Of a DNA stretch of 56,948 bases, positions 44,917 to 54,301 are shown one piece after another. The stretch covers positions 21,770 to 78,717 of the forward strand of contig JAQUGR010000006.1 of NCBI GenBank assembly GCA_028683955.1, written 5' to 3'. The translations under genes and the position numbers were made by a program. Origin of the DNA: Bacillota bacterium. Its GTDB lineage: Bacteria > Bacillota > TC1. The notes beneath the pieces are model-generated. The model did no database searches. It had not been told where the DNA came from and saw nothing but the letters and a program-made list of their open reading frames with translations. Each line of letters starts with the position of its first letter. Within the stretch, counting starts at the first letter, position 1.

Positions 44917-47900
44917 TTGTTAAAGATCAAAGAAGGAAGTTATGGAATTGACTTTAGTCTGAAAGAGGAATTAAAGAGTGCTGCTAAAGTAGAAAAAAAA
45001 GACATGAAAGCTGACCTGATAAGTGATCTTGAATTAACAGCAGTGGAAAAAGAAAATGTAAAGAAAACTAATGCTGAAAACATTGGTAGTGGCGTAATAT
45101 ATAGGGATGTTAAACCTGGTATTGATTTAGAATATATTCTTCAAGGATCAGGTGTGAAAGAAAATATATATATCAAAGAAAAGATAGTAGACCCAACACT
45201 AACATTTGAAATAAATGTTAGTGGACTTACTATTGGAGTAAATGATCTTGGTAATATTGAATTAAAAGATAAGAAAACAGGTAAAGCTGTTTATGAAATA
45301 CCAAAACCTTTTATGTATGATGATAACCAAGAGAGTTCTGATGCGGTAGAGTTTAAATTGGATAATATTTCTGAAAGTAAGGCGACTATTAAATATATTC
45401 CAGATAGCAACTGGTTAAATGCCAAGGAAAGAGCTTATCCTGTTGTTATAGATCCACCAGTAATAAGTACAAATAGTATAGTTGATATTCATGATACTTT
45501 TGTTGATAGTACTGATGCTACTGATAAGTGGTTGAATACATATATTAGAGCTGGTAAAAATAGTAATGGAGGCACTAGAAGAGGTTTTGTACAGGTACCA
45601 CTTCCTGCAATTGGAAGTGGTGATGTAGTTATAAAATCAACTATGAATCTTTATGCTGATGGGGCGGTAACTACAGGATCAAATACTGTTTATGTTCATA
45701 AAAATACTTCTGCAGTTCCAAATGTAACATATCAAGGTACCTATTGGAGTAATCAACAAACTTGTAATGCAGCTCCAGATGATTATAAGGTAGTTAGTGC
45801 AGGAACGAGTGGATGGAACTACTTTGATATAACTGACATTGCACAGGATTGGTATACTAATGGTGGGAATTATGGTGTTGCTTTTAGGGCTGATGGATCC
45901 ACTACTGGAAATAATGCTGTATTTTTATCATCAGATACAACTAATTCAACTATTAGGCCATCTATGATAGTTCAATATATTAATAGCATAGGTCTTGAAA
46001 GTTATCAAACCTATCATACGCAAGATGCTGGTAGGGGTGGAACTGTTTATGTTAATGACTATACAGGAGATATGACTATTGAAAGACCGATAATGGTAGA
46101 AAAGGGAGAGATTAATCCATTATCAATAACTGCCTACTATAACGGTAGTAACAGGAATTCTAATGGTAAAATGGGATATGGCTGGAGTTTAAATATTTTT
46201 CAAGGTTTAGGCTATATGGCTGGAACATATTTTATGGATGGTGTTGGAAGATATACTTATACTGATGCCGACGGAACAGTTCACTATTATATATATGATT
46301 CCGCAACTGGGGAATATAGGGATCCTGAAAGTAGTACAGATACTTACATGACTCCAAATAGTAGTGATAGCACTCACTACTATGATATGAAGGATAAAAA
46401 TGGAAATCATTTGTATTTTAGTTCAGCTGGAAGATTAACAAGAATTGCTGATAAGAATGGCAATTTAATTGATATTAATTTTGATGCTAATAATTTGCCA
46501 ATATCTGCAGTTTCCAAAAATGCAAATGGTGAAGTATTAACAACAACAACCCTTGCATATAATGGTAATAGTAAACTTTCAACAATTACTGATTCAAGAG
46601 GTAAAGTATATACTTTCACCTATACGGCTGCTGGTTGTATAGATAAAATAACTGATTCTGATGGAGAATATGGTAAGTATGAATATACTGCAGCAAAAGT
46701 TATAAACTGGGTATATGGAAGCACAGGGGGTTATTACCGTTATGACTATACTAGCTCACCATATAGGGTAAAGGGTATTTATGAGAGACCAAATTATGGA
46801 ACTGTAAATTTAACAAGTGATCCTCATATGTCAATATCTTATGAACACAATTTCACAAAATTTACTGATTTTGATGGGAAAGTTAATATTTATCAATATA
46901 ATGATTTGGGACAGTGTACGGGAATTATTGATAATGATGGTAATGCAATTTTCAATAGTTATGGAAGTACAGGTAATCAAAACAACCTGAAATCTCAATC
47001 TAAGGTTGAACAAACTATTATCAACTATTTATATAATACAAGTTTTCAAAATACAGATACTAAATGGACCTATTCTAATGGTTCAGGTGGTAGTGCTGGA
47101 ACTGGTTCATATTCCACAACAGAAAAATATAGTGATACGAAATCATATAAAATAGATAAAACAAATGCTGCAGATAAAAGTATTGTATATCAAAATTCTG
47201 ATTTAGTTGCAGGAAAGACTTATACATTATCGGGATATATAAAGACAACGGTTATGAATACAGGTGCAAAGGCATATTTGAAGGTTACCTATGGAAGTGG
47301 GGGCGAAAATGTAGCTGTTAGTGAAGAAATATCTAGTGTTAAAGATTGGGATAGATATTCAACTACCTTCACTGTTCCTGCAAATTATACTGTAAAGGTA
47401 GAGCTAGTTGTTGAAGGTGGAATTGGAACAGTATACTTTGATGCAATCCAGCTAGAGGAAGGTAAAACAGCAAATAGATATAACATAATAAATAATGGTA
47501 GTTTTCTTGATGGATTTAACTATTATGCATATCATGGACCATCAACTCCTGGCATTGGAGCTGGTAGAGAAGGTAGAAATGCAGCATATATAAATGGAAG
47601 CCCTGCCTATACAGATTATGCAGTAGCTCAAGTTGTTTATCATGATGGTAAACAAGGTGATAGTTTTACATATGGAGTATGGGCTAAAGCAGATTCTGCT
47701 CCATCTGATAAATCAATAGATTCCACACCAAAGACCTTTGCCTTAAAGGCGAAAATATATTATACAGAAAATGGTGTGAGCAAATCTGAATATTTCGGAT
47801 TTAAGGAATTTAATGATGCCTATACAGATTGGCAGTATCTTTCAATTCCTCTTGTTGCCTCAAGAGATTATGATTCTTTAGTTGTTTTTGCAACATATGA

Positions 47901-50900
47901 TGGAAATATTAATAAAGCTAGTTTTACTGATTGGCATTTATATAAGGATGATTTTGGTTCAAGTTATACTTATGACTCTAATGGTAATGTTGTTAGTGTA
48001 AAAGATAATGCTGAGCAAGAGTCAACATTTAGTTATACAGGTAATAACCTAACAGGAGTAACAAATCCTAATGGTGGTTCTTATACTTACGATTATTCAA
48101 CTGATGGAAAGAATAATCTTTTAAATGCTACCACAGCCACGGGTATTGGTTATGAGTATACATATAATAATGTAGGTAGGGTTGAGACTAATAAAATAAC
48201 TACTCAAAATATATCATATAGAGGATATAATGACTATAAATGGCTACCTTTTACAAATGATGGAAATGTAGCTGGTGTTTTAGGTATAAAGATGTCGGCA
48301 TTCCAGATGAAACTAGGACCTAATATTAAAAATGGAAGTATTAAATATCGGGGGTATATAAGTGGAACTGGCTGGGAATCCTGGAAGGATGAAAGTACAT
48401 ATGTAGGTGCAGGCGGGAAAACTATAGAGGCATTAGATATAGAGCTGGATGGTGATGCAGCTGATGATTATGATATTTACTATAGTGTAAATGTGAGAAA
48501 TTTTGGCTGGCTAGGATGGGCCAAAAATGGAGAGGATGCAGGATCATCTGGTTATGGATATTCTATTGATGGCATAAAAGTAGTAGTAGTTGCAAAGGGT
48601 GCAGCAGCACCAGGAGTTACAACTGGTGCTTTTAAAGAATTAAGTACTGGAAATATATCATATAGAGGATATATTGACTATAGTTGGTTAGCATGGACCA
48701 ATGATGGTAATTTAACTGGAGTGCTTGGCTCAAAGATGTCAGCCTTTAAAATGCAATTAGGCGCTAATATAACGGATGGAAGTATTAAGTATAGAGGATA
48801 TATAACTGGGACTGGCTGGGAATCCTGGAAGGATGAAACTACTTATGTAGGAGCAGCAGGAAAGACTATAGAAGCATTAAATATTGAGCTTGACGGGAAT
48901 GCTGTAAATAATTATGATATTTACTACAGTGTATATGTAAATACTCTTGGCTGGTTAGGTTGGGCCAAAAATGGCGAGAATGCTGGTACTAATGGCTATG
49001 GATATAGAATAGAAGGTGTTAAAGTAGTGGTTGTACCAAAAGGTGATTTTGCACCTGGAAGTACAACAGGAGCTTATTTAGCACAAAGCACTCAAAATAT
49101 AACTTATAGAAGTTATAAGGATTACATGTGGCTGCCGTATACTTTTGATGGTGCTATAGCAGGACAACCAGGTGTGAAAATGTCAGCATTCCAGTTAAAA
49201 CTGGGAACTAATATAACGGACGGAAATGTAAAGTATAGAGGTTATATTAGTGGAACTGGCTGGGAAGGCTGGAAGGATGATACTTCATATGTAGGTGCAG
49301 GCGGAAAAACTATAGAAGCCTTTAACATAGAGATTGATGGAAATGCAGCTGATGATTATGATATTTACTATAGTGTAAATGTTAGTAATTTAGGTTGGCT
49401 AGGTTGGGCTAAAAATGGAGAGAATGCTGGAAGTAATGGTTATGGGTATAGAATAGAAGAAATAAGGGTGGTAGTAGTGGCTAAAGGAGCTGCTGCTCCT
49501 GGAAGTACTATAGGCGCCTACATAACCCAAAGTACTTATGATCCATTAAATATATTAAATAGCACTAGCTACAGTTCAAATAGTAACTTTACAGAAACTA
49601 AGACCGACAGTAAAGGTTATACAACAACCAATAATTGGGATGATACACAAGGTAGAGTCAATTCTGTAACTGATAATGCAGGTGGTCGTGTTGATTATGA
49701 ATATGATTCATCTGGAAGGCTTAATAAGACAACTAGTAAAATGAATGCTACAGAAAATGTAGTTAATGAGAGTGTTTTTGTTTCAGATAAATTATCACAA
49801 ATCATTCATAATGGTTTTTCATATAACTTTACTTATGATGCTTTTGGTCAAATGACCAAGACCCAAGTTGGTAGTGTTGATTTAGTAAATAACGAATATA
49901 ACAATAATACCCATATGTTGACTAAGTCAACCTATGGTAATGGAACGGTATTCGAGCCTGTTTATGATAGTGACTATCAACTAACAGGTAAGAAATATGA
50001 TGGAACACTAGCTTATGAATACGTGTATGGTAATCAGGGAGAATTAATATCAATAGATGACAAGGTTAACCTGGTATCTACTAATTTCCTATATGATCTT
50101 AGTGGAAGACTGGTTAAGACCACAGATAGTAAGGATAACAAGTGGGTATTTGGTTATGATGAACATAGTAATCTTAACAGTATAGACAAGACTCAGTTTG
50201 GAGTAGAAGAGAAGGAAAGTATCACCTTTAATGCTGATAATATGGTGACTAACTTCAAACTACATCAAGGCTCTAATCTAAAACTTGATCAAACAATAGT
50301 TTATGATGCTCTTGGTAGAATAGAGAGTATCGGTACTAAAGATGGTAATGATAATAGTGTGGTAAATAAGGGGTATACTTATTGGGCTGGTAATAGAACT
50401 GAAAATAATGTTACTACTACCTTAGTGGAAAAAGAAACTCTTGGATCACTTGTTAAGGATTATACTTATGACCTTAAGGGTAATATAGAGACTATAACAG
50501 TTGGTAATAAGGTAACAACTTATACTTATGATAATTTGAGCCAGCTGACTATGGAAGTTATAAATGTTGATGGTGTAGAAACAAGTAAAATAGAATATGA
50601 TTATGATACTGGTGGTAATATACAGACTAAGACTGTAACTACTGATGGTGGAACTCCAGTAGTTTATAGTTATGGATATGATACAACCTGGAAGGATAAG
50701 TTAGTATCTTTTGATGGTAAAACTATTACTTATGATTCTATTGGTAATCCTCTCTCTATTGGTGGTGCAACTATGACCTGGACACAAGGAAGAAAGATGG
50801 CTACCTTTAAGGAGGATAGTTCATCTGAGACTGCAACTTATACTTATGATGAGAATGGGATAAGGAAGAGTAAGACTATTGGTGATGAGGTTATAGAGTA

Positions 50901-51924
50901 TATTACAAGTGGTGGTGAGGTAGTTGCACAAAGATCAAATAGTGGAACTACGAGTGATTCTAGTGATGATGTTACTATTACTTTTACTAGGGGTGCTGAT
51001 GGTTCACTAGTATCTATGAATAGGAATGGTACTATTTTCTATTATGTTACTAATATTCAGGGAGATGTTGAGCAAATACTGGGTAGTACTGGTCAGGTTG
51101 TGGTATCATATGTTTATGATGCTTATGGTAGGGTTGTTGATATTTCTGGTACTCTTGCTAGTACTATAGGTGAAGAGAATCCTTTCAGGTATAGGTCATA
51201 TTATTTGGATAATGAGTCTGGTTATTATTACTTGCAGAGCAGGTATTATTCAGCAGAGATGGGTAGATTTATTAGTGCTGATGATAGAATGGTTGACAAT
51301 GGGAATATGTTTGCTTATTGTGGCAATAATCCAGTTATGAAATATGATAAAGACGGACATAAATGGAATTTTTGGTCAGCTCTAAAGAATAGTAAACTAG
51401 GTAAAGCTGTACTTAGTTGGGCAAATAAAAATATTTCCATGCAAAATAAGACAGTTATTAAAGGTAAAGAACGTGTATTTGCAAATATAGATATTATCAT
51501 ATTTAAAGTAAAAGTTTCGGGAAATAAAGTTAGTGAGATATCTTCCGGTAAGAAGAAAGCTGTAAATGTATATTCATCAACCAATAGCACAGGTGATAGT
51601 ATATACTACGGAATTGAAAGTAAATATAATTCTATAGAAGTTGTTAGTGATGGAAGTATGAGTGGTCCTGGTGTTACTATGAAAACTAATATAGCTGAAG
51701 TTTCAGTGTCAAATATATCTAATGCATTTTGGAGCAAAAAATCACTTGATATCATAACTAATAATAATTATAATTACAGTGTTGATATTGAGATGTCAGA
51801 AAATGCAATAAAGGGTATAATTTTGGTAGTAGTATTTGCTCCTGAAGCTATACCGATTATAGGTGCTGCTGTTAATAAATTTGGAAATTTTGGCAGCCCT
51901 TTGGAAGGTTTAGGAGGTTTTTGA
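44917..51924 (+). CDS. giant RHS/YD-repeat polymorphic toxin with ChW modules, body and variable tip
   Basis: 2335 residues open in the same frame as the secretion segment; TTG 44917 is the first restart codon and ATG 45003 the next, both weak. In order: an N-terminal RHS-associated region, a DNRLRE-type domain (about 180-365), YD repeats (395-700), a carbohydrate-binding-like jelly roll (about 705-865) and a second such region, YD repeats, nine ChW modules in three units (about 1098-1541), further YD repeats, and the RHS core end RYYSAEMGRFISADD (about 2108). The tip (about 2148-2335) is unrelated to known families by eye and has a hydrophobic stretch (IKGIILVVVFAPEAIPIIGAAV). RHS shells wrap and deliver such tips, usually toxins. 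Without the upstream signal peptide this part would not be exported. Confidence 0.85.
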   Translation: MLKIKEGSYGIDFSLKEELKSAAKVEKKDMKADLISDLELTAVEKENVKKTNAENIGSGVIYRDVKPGIDLEYILQGSGVKENIYIKEKIVDPTLTFEINVSGLTIGVNDLGNIELKDKKTGKAVYEIPKPFMYDDNQESSDAVEFKLDNISESKATIKYIPDSNWLNAKERAYPVVIDPPVISTNSIVDIHDTFVDSTDATDKWLNTYIRAGKNSNGGTRRGFVQVPLPAIGSGDVVIKSTMNLYADGAVTTGSNTVYVHKNTSAVPNVTYQGTYWSNQQTCNAAPDDYKVVSAGTSGWNYFDITDIAQDWYTNGGNYGVAFRADGSTTGNNAVFLSSDTTNSTIRPSMIVQYINSIGLESYQTYHTQDAGRGGTVYVNDYTGDMTIERPIMVEKGEINPLSITAYYNGSNRNSNGKMGYGWSLNIFQGLGYMAGTYFMDGVGRYTYTDADGTVHYYIYDSATGEYRDPESSTDTYMTPNSSDSTHYYDMKDKNGNHLYFSSAGRLTRIADKNGNLIDINFDANNLPISAVSKNANGEVLTTTTLAYNGNSKLSTITDSRGKVYTFTYTAAGCIDKITDSDGEYGKYEYTAAKVINWVYGSTGGYYRYDYTSSPYRVKGIYERPNYGTVNLTSDPHMSISYEHNFTKFTDFDGKVNIYQYNDLGQCTGIIDNDGNAIFNSYGSTGNQNNLKSQSKVEQTIINYLYNTSFQNTDTKWTYSNGSGGSAGTGSYSTTEKYSDTKSYKIDKTNAADKSIVYQNSDLVAGKTYTLSGYIKTTVMNTGAKAYLKVTYGSGGENVAVSEEISSVKDWDRYSTTFTVPANYTVKVELVVEGGIGTVYFDAIQLEEGKTANRYNIINNGSFLDGFNYYAYHGPSTPGIGAGREGRNAAYINGSPAYTDYAVAQVVYHDGKQGDSFTYGVWAKADSAPSDKSIDSTPKTFALKAKIYYTENGVSKSEYFGFKEFNDAYTDWQYLSIPLVASRDYDSLVVFATYDGNINKASFTDWHLYKDDFGSSYTYDSNGNVVSVKDNAEQESTFSYTGNNLTGVTNPNGGSYTYDYSTDGKNNLLNATTATGIGYEYTYNNVGRVETNKITTQNISYRGYNDYKWLPFTNDGNVAGVLGIKMSAFQMKLGPNIKNGSIKYRGYISGTGWESWKDESTYVGAGGKTIEALDIELDGDAADDYDIYYSVNVRNFGWLGWAKNGEDAGSSGYGYSIDGIKVVVVAKGAAAPGVTTGAFKELSTGNISYRGYIDYSWLAWTNDGNLTGVLGSKMSAFKMQLGANITDGSIKYRGYITGTGWESWKDETTYVGAAGKTIEALNIELDGNAVNNYDIYYSVYVNTLGWLGWAKNGENAGTNGYGYRIEGVKVVVVPKGDFAPGSTTGAYLAQSTQNITYRSYKDYMWLPYTFDGAIAGQPGVKMSAFQLKLGTNITDGNVKYRGYISGTGWEGWKDDTSYVGAGGKTIEAFNIEIDGNAADDYDIYYSVNVSNLGWLGWAKNGENAGSNGYGYRIEEIRVVVVAKGAAAPGSTIGAYITQSTYDPLNILNSTSYSSNSNFTETKTDSKGYTTTNNWDDTQGRVNSVTDNAGGRVDYEYDSSGRLNKTTSKMNATENVVNESVFVSDKLSQIIHNGFSYNFTYDAFGQMTKTQVGSVDLVNNEYNNNTHMLTKSTYGNGTVFEPVYDSDYQLTGKKYDGTLAYEYVYGNQGELISIDDKVNLVSTNFLYDLSGRLVKTTDSKDNKWVFGYDEHSNLNSIDKTQFGVEEKESITFNADNMVTNFKLHQGSNLKLDQTIVYDALGRIESIGTKDGNDNSVVNKGYTYWAGNRTENNVTTTLVEKETLGSLVKDYTYDLKGNIETITVGNKVTTYTYDNLSQLTMEVINVDGVETSKIEYDYDTGGNIQTKTVTTDGGTPVVYSYGYDTTWKDKLVSFDGKTITYDSIGNPLSIGGATMTWTQGRKMATFKEDSSSETATYTYDENGIRKSKTIGDEVIEYITSGGEVVAQRSNSGTTSDSSDDVTITFTRGADGSLVSMNRNGTIFYYVTNIQGDVEQILGSTGQVVVSYVYDAYGRVVDISGTLASTIGEENPFRYRSYYLDNESGYYYLQSRYYSAEMGRFISADDRMVDNGNMFAYCGNNPVMKYDKDGHKWNFWSALKNSKLGKAVLSWANKNISMQNKTVIKGKERVFANIDIIIFKVKVSGNKVSEISSGKKKAVNVYSSTNSTGDSIYYGIESKYNSIEVVSDGSMSGPGVTMKTNIAEVSVSNISNAFWSKKSLDIITNNNYNYSVDIEMSENAIKGIILVVVFAPEAIPIIGAAVNKFGNFGSPLEGLGGF
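48208..49539 (+). repeat. three 444-bp ChW repeat units inside the RHS gene
   Basis: Units begin at 48208, 48652 and 49096. Each encodes 148 residues with three ChW modules (Y-x-W core of types WLPFTNDG, GWESWKDE and GWLGWAKNG). They interrupt the YD-repeat shell and match the units at 1-630. Confidence 0.85.
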
Positions 51925-52433
51925 TGAGAAAAAGGTTAATAGTATCTGTTTTAGCATTAATAATCTTTAGCACAATTTATATAATGATGAATAGTTTTGG
52001 CGTATTTAATAAAAGCTATAAGAGCATCGATTTAGCAATAGAAAATAGCGAATTACGTGGGAATGAAGTTATTGTAAAGTTAGAGAGTAATGATTGCGTT
52101 TATGCTTTAATAGGAAAAGATGGGAATAGCCAATGGGAATACTTTTATAAAGATAAATATGGTTGGCAATATATCTTTGGAAAAATAAATATTCCAAGAA
52201 AACTTATTTTAAAAAGAAATTACGATTTAATTTATAAAAGGTATAGAGGTAAGGATATAATTAATATTCATATTGATTCCCAATATAGTGATATATGGAA
52301 AGTTAGAGATTCGGTAAATTCGAGTTTCAAGGTTTATGCTGATAGTGATGGTAAAGAATATTTTATAGCTCTAGATAAGTTACCTGAGAATTATATTATA
52401 TATATTGGCGATAATGTATATAAAATCAACTGA
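51924..52433 (+). CDS. candidate immunity protein for the RHS tip
   Basis: 169 residues. An N-terminal membrane helix (about 5-24) is followed by an outside-facing beta-rich domain with LIGKDGNSQWEYFYKDKYGWQYIF. ATG 51924 overlaps the RHS stop TGA (TGATG) behind AGGAGG, so it is translationally coupled to the tip. In RHS loci the gene directly after the tip is the immunity gene. A membrane anchor suggests protection at the envelope and a tip that acts there, in line with the hydrophobic stretch of the tip. Family not recognised. Confidence 0.7.
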   Translation: MRKRLIVSVLALIIFSTIYIMMNSFGVFNKSYKSIDLAIENSELRGNEVIVKLESNDCVYALIGKDGNSQWEYFYKDKYGWQYIFGKINIPRKLILKRNYDLIYKRYRGKDIINIHIDSQYSDIWKVRDSVNSSFKVYADSDGKEYFIALDKLPENYIIYIGDNVYKIN

Positions 52434-52483
52434 ATTATAAGACTATTAAGAAGTGAAAATAATATTAGTTAATGGAGATGAAA

Positions 52484-53245
52484 ATGATAAATTATTTTTT
52501 AAAATACATGAATGCATTATTTCAAGATATCAAAATAATATTATGGCTATTGTTGATAGTTTTTGTGATATTTATAATTATTTTTTTGAGATATTTTGTA
52601 GTAAGAGTATTTTGGATATTTGATAATAAGAGAATCAATAAGAGATTTTACAAGAACAATAATTTAGAAAAATTTATTAACGAATCTATTGTTGCTCAAA
52701 AAAAATACAAACAACCTGCAAATAAAGTTCCTTTTATGATTAACATTTCAAATGGATATGTTAATCAAGGTAGTATTATTGAAGGTTTAGATTATATCAA
52801 ATCCATAAATATTGAAAAATGTAATAAGTTTCTAAAAGGAGAATATTACAATTATATGTCATACTTTTACTGTTTGTTAAATGATTTAGACAATGCTTTA
52901 CAATATTACAAAAAAGGCGAGGAATTTATTAATGAATATTCAAAATCACCAAAGGAGTATTTAATACCTTTGCGAACTTTAGGATACATTGAAATGCTCA
53001 AAGGAAATTATCCTGAGGCTGAAAAAATTCTATTAGAAGTTAAGGAAAAGTTAGTTGCTGATTCCTATTTCAAAACAACTATCTATTTAAATTTAGCTAA
53101 AATATATGTTAAAACAAAAAGATATAGTGAAGCTAAAAGCTTATTAGAATCTATTTTAAAGGGGAAAATATTTCCTAGAGACAAAAGTGATGCAGAAGCA
53201 CTCCTTAATGAGATTAATACTAACAAAGATAAAGAAAACATATAA
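52484..53245 (+). CDS. membrane-anchored TPR protein
   Basis: 253 residues from ATG 52484 (GGAG 6 bp upstream; ATG 52472 overlaps that site). A membrane helix lies at about residues 15-40, then tetratricopeptide-like helical repeats (LNDLDNALQYYKKGEEFI, LKGNYPEAEKILLEVKEKL, TKRYSEAKSLLESILKG). TPRs mediate protein contacts. In the RHS island it may be an accessory or an immunity protein left from a former tip. Confidence 0.7.
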   Translation: MINYFLKYMNALFQDIKIILWLLLIVFVIFIIIFLRYFVVRVFWIFDNKRINKRFYKNNNLEKFINESIVAQKKYKQPANKVPFMINISNGYVNQGSIIEGLDYIKSINIEKCNKFLKGEYYNYMSYFYCLLNDLDNALQYYKKGEEFINEYSKSPKEYLIPLRTLGYIEMLKGNYPEAEKILLEVKEKLVADSYFKTTIYLNLAKIYVKTKRYSEAKSLLESILKGKIFPRDKSDAEALLNEINTNKDKENI

Positions 53246-53416
53246 AAAGTAAATAAATGGAATATAAGTATTATTAACAAGAAGTGATATGTTGCGTATA
53301 ACAATGTGCGGTGTTTCAATATAGTTCCTGAAATCTACAATCACCGATGCAAATAGGTTCGTAAAAGGCAAACTTGCACAAGACGAATTGAATTTGAATC
53401 AGAAAGGAGACCAAAT

Positions 53417-53719
53417 ATGGAGTATCTTTTTAATAGCAAAGGCAAGCATATAGCAAATTTAGTTAACGAGCATCTCTACGCACCTTCAGGGAAAAACATT
53501 GGACATTTCCTCTCAAACGAGAAAATTCTGATTAATATGCAAGGAAAGTATCTAGGAGAAATTGTCCAAAGAAATAGGTTATTGTACAATAAGAATTCGC
53601 CATATCGGAATGTTAATTTTGGATCATACGGTAATTATGGCAACGTAGGTAATTACGGCAACCCTGGAAATTTCGGTTCAATCGGCATTCTGAGCGGCTA
53701 TAATGATGTTATATTTTAA
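53417..53719 (+). CDS. 4-fold beta-flower-like small protein
   Basis: 100 residues built from short repeated units of the form x-x-G-K-x-I/L-G-x-x (NSKGKHIANLVNEHLYAPSG, KNIGHFLSN, GKYLGEIVQ), resembling beta-flower domain proteins; a Gly-, Asn- and Tyr-rich tail (GNYGNVGNYGNPGN) follows. AAAGGAG lies upstream. The preceding 170 bp looks less AT-rich than its neighbours and has no gene, a hint of transfer. The role is unknown; small proteins of this type often sit in toxin islands. Confidence 0.6.
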   Translation: MEYLFNSKGKHIANLVNEHLYAPSGKNIGHFLSNEKILINMQGKYLGEIVQRNRLLYNKNSPYRNVNFGSYGNYGNVGNYGNPGNFGSIGILSGYNDVIF

Positions 53720-53829
53720 AGTTGGCATCAGGTTGTTGTGTGCTGAAAAACGTCCACTATGGAAATATAGTATCATATGCATAGAAGCATATAGTTATAA
53801 ATTAGGGTTAAAACATGACACCCTGACTT

Positions 53830-54190
53830 TGAACTGCTCCCTGTCAAGTGGACAGTGGAAATCTTATATTATGCTGCTAAAGCCTGGTTTCTAACTTGAA
53901 GAGGAGCCAGGCCTTTGTATTTGGCTTGATATCTTTTGTTGTTATAGAAATATATGTAATCCTCAATAGCTTTCTCTAATTCCATATAAGTTTCGAACTT
54001 GTTGAGATAGTACATCTCACATTTCAATATACCCCAGAAGCCCTCCATTGGAGCGTTATCCAAGCAGCGACTGACTCTAGACATACTTTGTGTACAACCA
54101 GTTTCGTCTATCAAGAAGTTTGGTTTTGAGACTAGCAGTATAGTTTTTGATTAGTAATAATCCTTGGGTTCCATAGACTGTTGATATTGT
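53830..54190 (-). mobile_element. IS3-family (IS150 group) element remnant, right end
   Basis: The element end begins at TGAACTGCTCCC (53830), with a CTGTCAAGTGGACAG partial palindrome behind it. The transposase is read on the minus strand. The left boundary is lost: at about 54190 the sequence no longer resembles transposase and RHS core starts at 54302. Confidence 0.75.
53869..54114 (-). pseudogene. IS3-family transposase (OrfB) C-terminal fragment
   Basis: 81 residues with SMSRVSRCLDNAPMEGFWG and EDYIYFYNNKRYQAKYKGL, the end of the DDE domain with the catalytic Glu. The frame shifts near 54110: the +1 frame continues with YTASLKTKLL, typical of the stretch just before, so the gene is both truncated and frameshifted. 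The C-terminus ends at TAA (53869-53871). Confidence 0.85.
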
Positions 54191-54301
54191 TGATATTTTC
54201 GAGAGAATTTTGTTGCATGATAAGGAATTATAGTTCAGATTATGTCTTGATTGTTCCAAGTTTAAATTTTTAATGGACATTTTGATATATAAATAAAGTA
54301 A
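54191..54301. other. junction sequence between IS remnant and RHS cassette
   Basis: About 110 bp of AT-rich DNA without a gene, similar to neither the IS nor the main RHS gene. It marks the break where the 5' part of the RHS cassette was lost. Confidence 0.5.

Noticed and set aside
48208-49539. CRISPR-like or non-coding repeat array
   Set aside because: The repeats are 444 bp long, in frame, and encode conserved ChW modules.
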